A stretch of 63,820 nucleotides of DNA from an uncultured Blautia sp. (GCA_900540785.1 UQHF01000023.1:1-63820); one strand, 5' to 3'; positions 10,084 to 18,896 are shown, counted from the first letter of the stretch. A program made the numbers and translations. Notes: a model not told the origin generated them from the sequence alone.

Positions 10084-10121
10084 AAAGAAAATCCCGGACT
10101 CAGAGACCGGGATTTTCTTTT
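10083..10121. terminator. bidirectional intrinsic terminator
   Basis: Arms 10083-10097 and 10107-10121 form a 15-bp stem around CCCGG/CCGGG with A/T flanks on both sides, so it can act on the YARHG gene (+) and on the XRE gene (-). The stop codon of the XRE gene (10100-10102) lies inside the loop. Confidence 0.85.
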
Positions 10122-10342
10122 TTTGTTTTTTTGGATGCTTTTTTCACATCGGTTCTTCCTACAAGATAATCAATGCTTGTGTCATAATAGTTTGCAAGCC
10201 GGATCAACATTTCTATGGGAATATTGCGGGAGCCGGTTTCATAATGAGAGTAAGAACGCTGGCTGATATGGAGAATTTCACTCAGCTCCCTCTGGGACAG
10301 GTCTGCGTCTGTACGCATATCCTGAATACGCTGAAATTTCAT
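10100..10342 (-). CDS. small XRE-family (Cro/C1-type) HTH regulator
   Basis: 80 aa, almost entirely one helix-turn-helix domain: LSQRELSEILHISQRSYSHYETG is the HTH_3 signature, followed by a Lys-rich tail. Single-domain XRE proteins of this size usually act as dimeric local repressors. It is transcribed away from comM, and the 189-bp spacer between them holds a TTGCA-N4-TGCAA inverted repeat placed where the regulator's own promoter should lie. Its target set cannot be read from the sequence. Its C-terminal codons form half of a terminator hairpin. Confidence 0.85.
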   Translation of the reverse strand: MKFQRIQDMRTDADLSQRELSEILHISQRSYSHYETGSRNIPIEMLIRLANYYDTSIDYLVGRTDVKKASKKTKKENPGL

Positions 10343-10382
10343 ATTTTCACCTCTTTCACAGAAAAGTATAAAACAGAACGAT

Positions 10383-10396
10383 TTGCACTATTGCAA
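10383..10396. promoter_or_regulatory. inverted repeat, candidate XRE autoregulatory operator
   Basis: TTGCA-ctat-TGCAA, a perfect 5-bp dyad 41 bp upstream of the XRE start. On the minus strand TTGCAA (10396-10391) could be a -35 with a TTTATA-like -10 about 17-18 bp further, so the dyad would cover the promoter. The assignment to this regulator is inferred from position only. Confidence 0.4.
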
Positions 10397-10531
10397 TACA
10401 GAGCAAAATGGACTATACTAAAATCAGATTTCAATTATTTTCGCGCAGGCAGATTCCTGTCTGTTTTTCCACATTTTATTTTGTTTTATATATCAGGCTG
10501 ATGTCGGGCAGCATCTGAAGAAAGGAGAAAT

Positions 10532-12052
10532 ATGTTTGCAAGTGTGTTGTCGGCGGCTATTTTCGGAATGGAGGTCTGTCCCATTCAGGTTGAGGCGGAC
10601 GTGAGCAATGGATTACCTTCTTTTTCTATGGTTGGATATGCGTCCGCGCAGGTAAAAGAAGCCCAGGAAAGGGTGCGTACTGCCCTGAAAAACAGCGGAG
10701 TGGCTCTTCCGCCAAGGCGGATCACCGTAAATTTTGTTCCGGCAGATATTAAAAAAGAAGGGGCAGGCTTTGACCTTCCGGTTGCAGCCGCAGTTCTGGC
10801 AGCTTCCGGCATATTAAAGCCGGAGCTTTTAAAAGATGTGATGATGGTGGGAGAGGTGAGCTTAAACGGAGAAATCCACCCGGTTTCCGGGATTTTGCCT
10901 AGAGTGATCCATGCAGGAGAGACAGGGCTTCGTTTCTGCGTCATTCCTTTTGGAAATTTAAGGGAAGGGCTTCTCGTAAAAAATATAAAAGTTATGGGAG
11001 TTCGAACCTTAAAAGAAATGCTGCTTTTTCTTCAGAATCCGGAAAGGCATTTTGCCGGACAGGAGGAGATACATAGGCTAACTGATGCAGAAACGGTTGA
11101 TTTTAAAGAGATACAGGGACAGGAAGGGGCAAAAAGAGCAGCAGAGATCGCGGCAGCAGGATTTCACAATATTCTTCTTATAGGACCGCCGGGAGCCGGG
11201 AAAACTATGCTTGCAAGAAGAATTCCCACAATTATGCCGGATATTACAGAAGAAGAGGCAATGGAGCTTACAAAGATTTACAGCATTGCCGGGCTTTTAT
11301 CAGAAGAAGCACCTCTGATTTTAAAGCGTCCCTTTCGAAATCCCCATCACACCAGTCCGCCCCAGGCGCTCACAGGAGGGGGAAGAAATCCGGGTCCCGG
11401 AGAAATCACCCTTTCTCACAGAGGCATTTTATTTCTCGATGAATTTCCGGAATTTTCAAGGGCAGCACTGGAAACGCTGCGCCAGCCTCTTGAGGACAGG
11501 GAGATCATATTGTCAAGAGCTTCCGGAACGTACCGTTTTCCGGCAAATTTTATGCTTGTGGCAGCTATGAATCCATGCCCCTGCGGATATTATCCGGATA
11601 TGAATCGGTGTACCTGCACGGCAGGTCAGGTCAGCCACTATCTTGGAAAAATCAGCCGTCCTCTTCTTGACCGGATTGATATTTGCACAGATATTCCGGC
11701 AGTTACCTTTTCAGATATGACAAAACAGGAGAAAGGAGAGGGCTCTTTTGAGATGAAGACCCGTGTGGAAGCGGCGCGGGATATACAAAAAGAGAGATAT
11801 AAAAAAGAAGGAATCCGTTTTAACGGAGAGCTGACAGGAAAACAGATCAAAAAATACTGCTCCTGCACAGAAGAAGGGGAGAGGCTTCTCGGTATGGCGT
11901 TTGAAAAAATGAAATTCAGCGCCCGTTCCTACCATAAGGTGCTACGCACGGCAAGAACCATAGCAGATCTGGACGGAAAGGAAAAAATTGATTCTTCTCA
12001 CATCGGAGAGGCGCTTTCCTGCCGGGCTTTTGATAAAAAATATTGGAATTGA
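10532..12052 (+). CDS. comM: YifB/ComM-family Mg-chelatase-like AAA+ ATPase
   Basis: 506 aa, full family length. N-terminal Lon-protease-like ChlI domain (about 20-140), then an AAA+ domain with Walker A GPPGAGKT near residue 217 and Walker B-like ILFLDEFPE near 305, then the C-terminal Mg-chelatase lid. A Cys motif (NPCPCGYYPD...CTC) near 347 is typical of the family. In competent bacteria ComM is a branch-migration helicase in recombination of transformed DNA; in Clostridia its role is less clear. It is followed 16 bp later by dprA, which supports a DNA-uptake or recombination role. RBS AAAGGAG. Confidence 0.92.
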   Translation: MFASVLSAAIFGMEVCPIQVEADVSNGLPSFSMVGYASAQVKEAQERVRTALKNSGVALPPRRITVNFVPADIKKEGAGFDLPVAAAVLAASGILKPELLKDVMMVGEVSLNGEIHPVSGILPRVIHAGETGLRFCVIPFGNLREGLLVKNIKVMGVRTLKEMLLFLQNPERHFAGQEEIHRLTDAETVDFKEIQGQEGAKRAAEIAAAGFHNILLIGPPGAGKTMLARRIPTIMPDITEEEAMELTKIYSIAGLLSEEAPLILKRPFRNPHHTSPPQALTGGGRNPGPGEITLSHRGILFLDEFPEFSRAALETLRQPLEDREIILSRASGTYRFPANFMLVAAMNPCPCGYYPDMNRCTCTAGQVSHYLGKISRPLLDRIDICTDIPAVTFSDMTKQEKGEGSFEMKTRVEAARDIQKERYKKEGIRFNGELTGKQIKKYCSCTEEGERLLGMAFEKMKFSARSYHKVLRTARTIADLDGKEKIDSSHIGEALSCRAFDKKYWN

Positions 12053-12068
12053 GAAGGAGGGCTTCTAT

Positions 12069-12947
12069 ATGGAAGAAATAAAAAATAAGATGTACTGCGT
12101 AAAAAAAGGAGAAGCAGGGTATCCAAAGCGTCTTCTGGAACTTTCGGGAATGCCGGAGAAGCTCTATTTTTATGGAAGGCTTCCGGACGATGAAAAGCCG
12201 TCCATAGCCATTGTAGGCGCGAGAATGTGCAGTCCTTACGGAAGGATCCAGAGCTTTTCCTACGGGAAATTTGTAAGCAGAGCAGGCGTACAGGTAATAA
12301 GCGGTCTTGCCCTTGGGATTGACTCAGAGGGCCATAAAGGGGCGCTTGAGGGAAATACGCCCACCTTTGCGGTTTTGGGAAGCGGAGCGGACGTTTGTTA
12401 TCCAGCGGCAAATAAGCACCTGTACGACAGGATTTTAAGAAACGGCGGAGGGATTATCAGCGAGTATCCTCCGGGAACGGCTCCCAGAAATTATTTTTTC
12501 CCTGCAAGAAACCGAATTATAAGTGGACTTTCCGATGTAGTGCTCGTTGTGGAGGCAAAGGAAAAAAGCGGTTCTCTTATTACGGCAGGATGTGCTTTGG
12601 AGCAGGGAAAGGCAGTTTACGCTGTTCCGGGAGCTGTAAACGATGCCTTAAGCAGAGGGTGTCACAAGCTGATTTATGACGGAGCAGGGATTGCGTACTG
12701 CCCGGAGATTCTCCTGGAAGAATGGAAAATTTCTGTTAAATCCCGTGAAAAAAGTAAGTTGGGACTTGCAACTGATTTGGATTTGGTGTATAGTTGTCTC
12801 GATTTACGACCAAAAAATCTGGATGATGTGATTAAAAAAACCGGGTTTTCCCCGGCAAAAGCAGGCAGCATACTTACAGAGCTGCAGCTTATGGGACTTG
12901 TTCGGGAGGTAGCAAGACAGCATTATATCCGGACAGAACAGGATTAG
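12069..12947 (+). CDS. dprA: DNA-processing protein DprA (Smf)
   Basis: 292 aa. Rossmann-like DprA core with the fingerprint IVGARMCSPYG (about residue 44), then GLALGIDSEGHKGAL and SEYPPGTAPRNYFFPARN, and a C-terminal winged-helix region (LDDVIKKTGFSPAKAGSILTELQLMGLV) that completes the DprA_WH domain. DprA loads RecA on incoming single-stranded DNA. ATG at 12069 is chosen for its GGAGGG RBS and because homologues start near here; the longer open frame upstream overlaps comM. It lies between comM and topA, a conserved Firmicute order, 10 bp before topA. Confidence 0.93.
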   Translation: MEEIKNKMYCVKKGEAGYPKRLLELSGMPEKLYFYGRLPDDEKPSIAIVGARMCSPYGRIQSFSYGKFVSRAGVQVISGLALGIDSEGHKGALEGNTPTFAVLGSGADVCYPAANKHLYDRILRNGGGIISEYPPGTAPRNYFFPARNRIISGLSDVVLVVEAKEKSGSLITAGCALEQGKAVYAVPGAVNDALSRGCHKLIYDGAGIAYCPEILLEEWKISVKSREKSKLGLATDLDLVYSCLDLRPKNLDDVIKKTGFSPAKAGSILTELQLMGLVREVARQHYIRTEQD

Positions 12948-12957
12948 GAGAGGTATT

Positions 12958-15030
12958 ATGGCTAAGTATTTGGTGATAGTGGAATCACCTGCAAAAGTGA
13001 AAACAATAAAAAAATTTCTTGGTTCCAATTATGAAGTGGAAGCATCAAACGGACATGTGAGGGACTTTCCCAAAAGCCAGTTTGGTATTGATGTGGAAAA
13101 TGATTTTGAACCCAAATATATTACAATAAGAGGAAAAGGCGAGCTTCTGGCAAAGCTTCGAAAAGCAGCAAAAAAGGCTGATAAAATATATCTGGCAACT
13201 GACCCCGACCGTGAGGGAGAGGCAATTTCCTGGCATCTCATGCAGGCGCTCAAGGAATCTCCGGAAAAGATGTACCGGATTACCTTTAACGAGATCACAA
13301 AGACAGCAGTAAAAGCTTCTATTAAACAGGCGCGAGAGCTGGATATGGATCTTGTGGACGCCCAGCAGACAAGACGTATGCTGGACCGCATGGTTGGATA
13401 TACCATAAGTCCCCTTCTCTGGGCAAAAGTAAAGAGAGGATTAAGCGCAGGCCGTGTGCAGTCCGTTGCTCTTCGTATTATCTGTGACAGGGAGGAGGAG
13501 ATCAATTCCTTTATCCCGGAAGAATACTGGACTCTGGACGGAGAATTTAAGATCGCAGGAGAGAGAAAGCCTCTTCTTGCCAAATTCTACGGAACAGATA
13601 AAAAAATGAATGTGCACACAAAAGAAGAGATGGACGAGATTCTCAAAAATCTGGAAAATGCAGAGTTTGAAATTTCAGAAGTAAAAAAAGGTGAGAGGAT
13701 CAAAAATCCCCCTCTTCCGTTTACAACAAGTACCCTGCAGCAGGAAGCATCGAAAACCCTTAATTTTTCTACCCAGAAGACCATGCGTCTTGCCCAGCAG
13801 TTATATGAAGGAATTGATATTAAGGGAAACGGAACCGTGGGTGTGATCTCCTATCTGCGTACAGACTCCACAAGAATCTCCGAGGAAGCAGATACTGCAG
13901 CAAGAGCGTATATTAAAGAGCAGTATGGAGAAAATTACGTATCTCTTTCTGAAAAAGCGTCAAAAACAGGGCAGAAAATACAGGACGCCCACGAGGCGAT
14001 CCGTCCGACGGATATAAACAGAACGCCGGCTGCGTTAAAAGACTCTCTTTCAAGAGACCAGTTCCGTCTCTATCAGCTTATCTGGAGAAGATTTGCGGCA
14101 AGCAGAATGGCGCCTGCCCGCTATGAGACTACATCAGTGAAAATAAAGGGAGGAGAGTACGTCTTTACAGTAGCTGCTTCAAAAGTGGTGTTTGACGGTT
14201 TTCTTTCTGTATATACAGATGAAGAAGAAAATAAAAAGGGAAATGTGTTAAGCCAGAGCCTGGAAAAAGGCATGAAGCTTACTTTAAATACATTAAAGCC
14301 GGAGCAGCATTTCACGCAGCCTCCTGCTCATTATACAGAAGCTTCTCTCGTTAAAACAATGGAGGAGCTGGGAATCGGGCGCCCGAGTACGTATGCGCCT
14401 ACCATTACAACGATCATCAGCCGCCGTTATGTGTCAAAGGAGCAGAAAAATCTGTATGTGACAGAGCTGGGAGAAGTGGTAAACAGCATTATGAAGCAGG
14501 CATTTCCAAGTATTGTGGATGTAAACTTTACGGCTACGATGGAAGGGCTTCTTGACTGCGTGGAGGCAGGCACCGTACAGTGGAAAACAGTTGTCCGCAA
14601 TTTCTATCCGGATCTGAAACACGATGTAGATGAAGCGGAGAAAGAACTGGAAAAAGTAGATATACAGGATGAAGTGACAGATATTGTCTGCGAAAACTGT
14701 GGAAGAAATATGGTCATCAAATACGGACCGCACGGCAGGTTTCTTGCCTGTCCGGGATTTCCGGAGTGCAGGAATACAAAGCCTTATTACGAAAAAATAG
14801 GCGTTGCCTGTCCAAAATGCGGAAAAGAAGTCGTGCTGAAAAAGACGAAGAAGGGACGTAAGTATTATGGCTGTGAGGACAATCCGGAATGCGATTTTAT
14901 GTCATGGCAGAAGCCTTCCAATAAAAAATGTCCTGTCTGCGGAAGCTATATGGTAGAAAAAGGAAATAAACTTTTGTGCAGCCAGGAAACCTGCGGTTAT
15001 GTTGAGCAGATGGAAAAAGAAGAAAAATAA
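12958..15030 (+). CDS. topA: DNA topoisomerase I (type IA)
   Basis: Relaxes negative supercoils. 690 aa: N-terminal Toprim domain (YLVIVESPAKVKTI; DPDREGEA), the type IA core with catalytic Tyr299 in SYLRTDSTR, and three C-terminal zinc-ribbon repeats, each with two CxxC-type pairs (CENCGRNM, CPKCGKEV, CPVCGSYM). ATG at 12958 has a GGAGAGG RBS. The gene closes with a strong terminator, so the comM-dprA-topA block ends here and codY has its own promoter. Confidence 0.97.
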   Translation: MAKYLVIVESPAKVKTIKKFLGSNYEVEASNGHVRDFPKSQFGIDVENDFEPKYITIRGKGELLAKLRKAAKKADKIYLATDPDREGEAISWHLMQALKESPEKMYRITFNEITKTAVKASIKQARELDMDLVDAQQTRRMLDRMVGYTISPLLWAKVKRGLSAGRVQSVALRIICDREEEINSFIPEEYWTLDGEFKIAGERKPLLAKFYGTDKKMNVHTKEEMDEILKNLENAEFEISEVKKGERIKNPPLPFTTSTLQQEASKTLNFSTQKTMRLAQQLYEGIDIKGNGTVGVISYLRTDSTRISEEADTAARAYIKEQYGENYVSLSEKASKTGQKIQDAHEAIRPTDINRTPAALKDSLSRDQFRLYQLIWRRFAASRMAPARYETTSVKIKGGEYVFTVAASKVVFDGFLSVYTDEEENKKGNVLSQSLEKGMKLTLNTLKPEQHFTQPPAHYTEASLVKTMEELGIGRPSTYAPTITTIISRRYVSKEQKNLYVTELGEVVNSIMKQAFPSIVDVNFTATMEGLLDCVEAGTVQWKTVVRNFYPDLKHDVDEAEKELEKVDIQDEVTDIVCENCGRNMVIKYGPHGRFLACPGFPECRNTKPYYEKIGVACPKCGKEVVLKKTKKGRKYYGCEDNPECDFMSWQKPSNKKCPVCGSYMVEKGNKLLCSQETCGYVEQMEKEEK

Positions 15031-15050
15031 AAGAGAAATAGAATAGTGAG

Positions 15051-15087
15051 AAAGGGAGACAGTAAGAGAAACAATGTCTCCCTTTTT
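15051..15087 (+). terminator. terminator of the comM-dprA-topA block
   Basis: Stem AAAGGGAGAC (15051-15060) with GTCTCCCTTT (15075-15084), loop of 14 nt, followed by T residues to 15087. It separates topA from the codY promoter. Confidence 0.85.
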
Positions 15088-15121
15088 TGTGTTTATTTTG
15101 GAATAGAAAAATAATTGCATA

Positions 15122-15136
15122 TATTTTCTGAAAAGC
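15122..15136. promoter_or_regulatory. CodY-box-like sequence upstream of codY
   Basis: TATTTTCTGAAAAGC matches 12 of 15 positions of the CodY consensus AATTTTCWGAAAATT, with the central 11 bases exact. It lies 31 bp upstream of the codY -35 element. This points to autoregulation or looping control of codY; the match is seen, the binding is inferred. Confidence 0.6.
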
Positions 15137-15166
15137 AAATAAAAAATTAAAAATAGTAAAAATGTC

Positions 15167-15195
15167 TTGTAAATTCAACAAAAAACGTGTAATAT
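15167..15195 (+). promoter_or_regulatory. sigma-A promoter of codY
   Basis: TTGTAA (15167-15172), 17-bp spacer, TAATAT (15190-15195), 48 bp before the codY ATG. Confidence 0.65.
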
Positions 15196-15243
15196 AATAA
15201 TAGCAATATCCAAGTAGAAGGAATGTGATGAAAGGAGGACAAC

Positions 15244-16035
15244 ATGAGCGTTCAGTTGCTAGATAAAACAAGAAAAATTAATAAGCTTTTGCATAACAGC
15301 AGTTCCAGCAAGGTCATCTTCAATGACATCTGCCATGTTCTGATGGAAACCTTAAGCTCCAATATCCTTGTACTCAGCAAAAAAGGAAAGGTACTGGGAA
15401 TCAGCCTGTGTCCGGGTGTGGAAGAGATTACGGAATTAATGGAAGATAAGGTAGGCGGTCATATTGATACACTGTTAAATGAGCGTTTTCTGGGAGTACT
15501 GTCTACAAAAGAAAATGTAAATCTTCAGACACTTGGCTTTGAGCACGTACCTGTTAATTATCAGGGAATCATAAATCCCATTGATATTGCGGGAGAACGT
15601 CTTGGAACTGTATTCATGTACCGCAAGGATAAGCCATATGATATTGAGGATATTATTGTAAGCGAATATGGCACAACTGTTGTGGGTCTGGAAATGATGC
15701 GTGCGGTTCATGAAGAAAATGCAGAAGAAGACAGAAAACAGCAGGTTGTGAAGTCTGCCTTCAATACGCTGTCCTTCTCAGAACTGGAAGCAATTATCCA
15801 CATTTTTGACGAGCTGGACGGAGATGAGGGGATTCTCGTTGCAAGCAAGATTGCAGACAGAGTTGGCATTACAAGATCTGTCATCGTAAATGCACTGCGT
15901 AAATTTGAGAGTGCAGGCGTGATTGAATCACGTTCTTCCGGTATGAAGGGAACGTATATCAAGGTTCTGAACGAGGTGATTTTCGACGAACTTGAAGAAA
16001 TCAAGGCGCAGAGAAAAAAGCCGGAAAAAGAGTAA
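15244..16035 (+). CDS. codY: GTP-sensing global transcriptional regulator CodY
   Basis: 263 aa, the family length. N-terminal GAF domain (about 1-155), which in homologues binds branched-chain amino acids, with a GTP-sensing region, and a C-terminal winged HTH (about 200-250: KIADRVGITRSVIVNALRKF, then SSGMKGTYIKVLN). It represses nitrogen and amino-acid acquisition genes in rich conditions. RBS AAAGGAGG is at ideal spacing to ATG 15244. It stands alone between topA and groES with its own promoter, a CodY box-like site and a terminator. Confidence 0.95.
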   Translation: MSVQLLDKTRKINKLLHNSSSSKVIFNDICHVLMETLSSNILVLSKKGKVLGISLCPGVEEITELMEDKVGGHIDTLLNERFLGVLSTKENVNLQTLGFEHVPVNYQGIINPIDIAGERLGTVFMYRKDKPYDIEDIIVSEYGTTVVGLEMMRAVHEENAEEDRKQQVVKSAFNTLSFSELEAIIHIFDELDGDEGILVASKIADRVGITRSVIVNALRKFESAGVIESRSSGMKGTYIKVLNEVIFDELEEIKAQRKKPEKE

Positions 16036-16053
16036 ATATATAAATACAAAAGA

Positions 16054-16079
16054 GAGCTGGCGGCGGTCAGTTCTTTTTT
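16054..16079 (+). terminator. terminator of codY
   Basis: GAGCTGGC (16054-16061) pairs with GGTCAGTTC (16065-16073) through eight pairs including G-U wobbles, followed by TTTTTT. Confidence 0.65.
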
Positions 16080-16118
16080 ATGTTATGGGAAATTGCTATG
16101 CAACGTTCCATAACATAA
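16078..16118. repeat. 11-bp perfect inverted repeat between codY and groES
   Basis: TTATGTTATGG (16078-16088) and CCATAACATAA (16108-16118) with a 19-nt loop. No T-run follows on either strand after the second arm, so it does not look like an ordinary terminator. It lies in a 300-bp spacer (16036-16335) that also holds the codY terminator, the groESL promoter and CIRCE; the rest (16119-16233) is AT-rich with no recognisable content. Confidence 0.6.
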
Positions 16119-16233
16119 AACGCTCCAAGCAGGATTCTTTATATATTTTTTTTGAAGATGAGAAAATACAAGAAAATAAGAGAATAAATAAGAAAACAAG
16201 AGTATATAATTAAAAATATACTTTGGAAAAGGG

Positions 16234-16262
16234 TTGCAGAAAAAAAGGAAATTCAATAATAT
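16234..16262 (+). promoter_or_regulatory. sigma-A promoter of groESL
   Basis: TTGCAG (16234-16239), 17 bp, TAATAT (16257-16262), ending 11 bp before the CIRCE element, the expected layout for HrcA-controlled groESL. Confidence 0.7.
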
Positions 16263-16273
16263 AAGGACAGTGA

Positions 16274-16300
16274 TTAGCACTCAAATTTGATGAGTGCTAG
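16274..16300. promoter_or_regulatory. CIRCE operator (HrcA binding site)
   Basis: TTAGCACTC (16274-16282), 9-nt spacer, GAGTGCTAG (16292-16300): 17 of 18 arm positions fit the canonical TTAGCACTC-N9-GAGTGCTAA. It overlaps the expected transcription start of groESL, so groESL should be repressed by HrcA, which is not encoded in this window. Confidence 0.95.
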
Positions 16301-16335
16301 CAAAGGGGATTATAGCCAAAGGAGGATTATAAATC

Positions 16336-16620
16336 ATGAAATTAGTACCATTAGGCGACAGAGTTGTATTAAAACAGTTAGAAGCAGAAGAGACAACAAA
16401 ATCCGGTATCGTTCTTCCGGGACAGGCACAGGAAAAACCACAGCAGGCAGAAGTTATTGCAGTTGGTCCTGGCGGAATGGTAGAAGGAAAAGAAGTAAAA
16501 ATGGAAGTTGTTGTAGGAGATAAGGTTATTTATTCCAAATATGCCGGAACAGAAGTAAAAATGGACGGTGAGGAATACATTATTGTAAGACAGAACGACA
16601 TTTTAGCAGTCGTAAAATAA
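16336..16620 (+). CDS. groES: co-chaperonin GroES
   Basis: 94 aa, the standard 10-kDa chaperonin: N-terminal LVPLGDRVVLKQLE, the mobile loop (TTKSGIVLPGQAQEKPQ) and C-terminal EEYIIVRQNDILAVVK. It caps the GroEL ring during protein folding in the cytoplasm. RBS AAAGGAGG. It is 36 bp upstream of groEL behind a shared CIRCE-controlled promoter. Confidence 0.98.
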   Translation: MKLVPLGDRVVLKQLEAEETTKSGIVLPGQAQEKPQQAEVIAVGPGGMVEGKEVKMEVVVGDKVIYSKYAGTEVKMDGEEYIIVRQNDILAVVK

Positions 16621-16656
16621 TAAATCCTTATAAAAAATGCAGGAGGCAGATTGATC

Positions 16657-18279
16657 ATGGCAAAAGAAATTAAATTCGGAGCAGAAGCAAGAGCAGCGCT
16701 TGAAAGCGGTGTGAATCAGTTAGCAAATACAGTAAGAGTCACACTTGGACCAAAAGGAAGAAACGTAGTGCTGGATAAACCGTTCGGTGCTCCGCTTATT
16801 ACAAATGACGGTGTTACCATCGCAAAAGAAATTGAACTGGAAGACGGTTTCGAAAACATGGGTGCACAGTTGATTAAAGAAGTTGCATCTAAAACAAATG
16901 ATGTAGCAGGTGACGGTACTACAACAGCTACTGTACTTGCACAGGCAATGGTAAACGAGGGAATGAAAAACCTTGCAGCAGGAGCAAACCCGATCATCCT
17001 TCGTAAGGGAATGAAAAAAGCTACAAATACAGCAGTAGAAGCAATCAGAGAAATGAGCCAGAAAATCAGCAGCAAAAAACAGATTGCTAACGTAGCTGCA
17101 ATTTCCGCAGGAAACGAAGATGATGGAAATCTTGTAGCAGATGCTATGGAAAAAGTTTCCAATGACGGTGTTATCACAATTGAAGAATCCAAAACAATGA
17201 AGACAGAACTGGACCTTGTAGAAGGTATGCAGTTTGATCGTGGATATATTTCCGCATATATGTCTACAGACATGGAAAAAATGGAAGCAAATCTGGATGA
17301 TCCTTATATCTTAATCACAGATAAGAAAATCAGCAATATTCAGGAAATCCTTCCCCTTCTGGAACAGATTGTACAGGCAGGTGCAAAACTCCTCATCATT
17401 GCTGAGGACGTAGAGGGCGAGGCTCTTACAACTCTTATTGTAAATAAATTAAGAGGAACCTTCCAGGTAGTTGCAGTAAAAGCTCCTGGATATGGCGACA
17501 GAAGAAAAGAAATGCTTCAGGATATTGCAGTTCTTACAGGCGGACAGGTTATTTCCGACGAGCTTGGTCTTGAGTTAAAAGATGCAACAATGGCACAGTT
17601 AGGACGCGCAAAATCTGTAAAAGTTGCAAAAGAGACAACTGTAATTGTTGACGGTCTCGGAAATAAAGATGAAATTGCAAACCGTGTTTCACAGATTCGC
17701 GGACAGATTGAAGAAACAAAATCAGACTTTGACAGAGAAAAACTTCAGGAAAGACTTGCAAAACTTGCAGGCGGCGTAGCTGTTATCCGTGTTGGTGCAG
17801 CTACAGAGACAGAGATGAAAGAGGCAAAACTTCGTCTTGAGGACGCTCTTGCAGCTACAAGAGCAGCAGTAGAAGAGGGAATTATTGCAGGCGGCGGTTC
17901 TGCATACATTCACGCTTCCAAAGAAGTTGCAAAACTTGCAGCTACACTGGAAGGAGACGAGAAGACAGGTGCAAACATTATCCTGAAAGCCCTGGAAGCT
18001 CCGCTGTACCACATTGCTGCAAATGCAGGTCTGGAAGGCTCTGTTATCATCAATAAAGTAAGAGAATCCGAGACTGGCATGGGATTTGATGCACTTAATG
18101 AAGAGTATGTAGATATGGTTAAGAGCGGAATCCTTGACCCTGCAAAGGTAACAAGAAGCGCTCTTCAGAATGCAACAAGTGTTGCTTCTACATTACTGAC
18201 TACAGAATCTGTAGTTTCTATCATTAAAGAAGACGCACCGGCAGTTCCGGCAGGCAATCCGGGAATGGGAATGATGTAA
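16657..18279 (+). CDS. groEL: chaperonin GroEL
   Basis: 540 aa, full length, with the family start AKEIKFGAEARAALESGVN, the ATP-binding DGTTTAT segment (about residue 86), and a C-terminal Gly-Met tail (GNPGMGMM). It forms the double-ring folding chamber with GroES. ATG at 16657 (AGGAGG RBS 13 bp upstream) is preferred to the in-frame TTG at 16651. Codon use is markedly biased, as expected for a highly expressed gene. Confidence 0.98.
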   Translation: MAKEIKFGAEARAALESGVNQLANTVRVTLGPKGRNVVLDKPFGAPLITNDGVTIAKEIELEDGFENMGAQLIKEVASKTNDVAGDGTTTATVLAQAMVNEGMKNLAAGANPIILRKGMKKATNTAVEAIREMSQKISSKKQIANVAAISAGNEDDGNLVADAMEKVSNDGVITIEESKTMKTELDLVEGMQFDRGYISAYMSTDMEKMEANLDDPYILITDKKISNIQEILPLLEQIVQAGAKLLIIAEDVEGEALTTLIVNKLRGTFQVVAVKAPGYGDRRKEMLQDIAVLTGGQVISDELGLELKDATMAQLGRAKSVKVAKETTVIVDGLGNKDEIANRVSQIRGQIEETKSDFDREKLQERLAKLAGGVAVIRVGAATETEMKEAKLRLEDALAATRAAVEEGIIAGGGSAYIHASKEVAKLAATLEGDEKTGANIILKALEAPLYHIAANAGLEGSVIINKVRESETGMGFDALNEEYVDMVKSGILDPAKVTRSALQNATSVASTLLTTESVVSIIKEDAPAVPAGNPGMGMM

Positions 18280-18319
18280 TCCTGTCGGGATGAAATCATT
18301 GCCTGAAAATTAATAATTT

Positions 18320-18354
18320 AACAGGGCTGGCGTCATAGACGTTAGTCCTGTTTT
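18320..18354 (+). terminator. terminator of groESL
   Basis: A long stem (18320-18334 with 18338-18352, including G-U pairs) and a 3-nt loop, with TTTT at 18351-18354. Confidence 0.75.
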
Positions 18355-18392
18355 GTGTTATACTGAAATACAGAAGACAAAAGGAGGACATT

Positions 18393-18896
18393 ATGAGCGA
18401 TTTGTACACAGAGCTGCTTGTCAAGAAAAAAAGAACAGCGAAAGATTCACTGATTAAATATGGTATGATTGGATTTACAGCCGTTCTTACAGCAGCAGGA
18501 CTTTTTTTTCATCCTCTGATTTTGATCGGAGCAGTTGCAGCGGGAATTGGCTGCTATTTCCTTCTTCCGAGAACAGATCTGGAGTATGAGTATCTTTTTG
18601 TAAACGGAGAAATGGACATTGATGTAATTATGTCTCAGGCAAAAAGAAAGAGGGTAAAGAGCATAAATCTTTCAGAAGCAGATTTGGTTGCACCGCTAAA
18701 TTCTCACAGAATGGATTACTATAATGGAAACCAGAAAATGAAGGTTTTAGATTATTCTTCTGGAGATCCAGAGCACAAACGCTTTGCTATCATCACAAGA
18801 GATGGAGATGGGGCATGTAAAATCATTGTGGAGCCAGATGAGGTGCTTGCAAAAGCTATGAAAAATTCAGCACCCAGCAAAGTTTTTTTGGATTGA
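18393..18896 (+). CDS. DUF6106-like membrane protein
   Basis: 167 aa. A short cytoplasmic N-terminus, two close hydrophobic segments (about residues 24-44 and 46-62, separated by one turn) and a soluble C-terminal domain (LEYEYLFVNGEMDIDVIMSQAKRKRVKSI). It resembles the DUF6106 family seen next to guaB or groEL in Lachnospiraceae. No enzymatic motif is visible and the function is unknown. RBS AAAGGAGG. Its last codons carry the -35 box of the guaB promoter. Confidence 0.7.
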   Translation: MSDLYTELLVKKKRTAKDSLIKYGMIGFTAVLTAAGLFFHPLILIGAVAAGIGCYFLLPRTDLEYEYLFVNGEMDIDVIMSQAKRKRVKSINLSEADLVAPLNSHRMDYYNGNQKMKVLDYSSGDPEHKRFAIITRDGDGACKIIVEPDEVLAKAMKNSAPSKVFLD

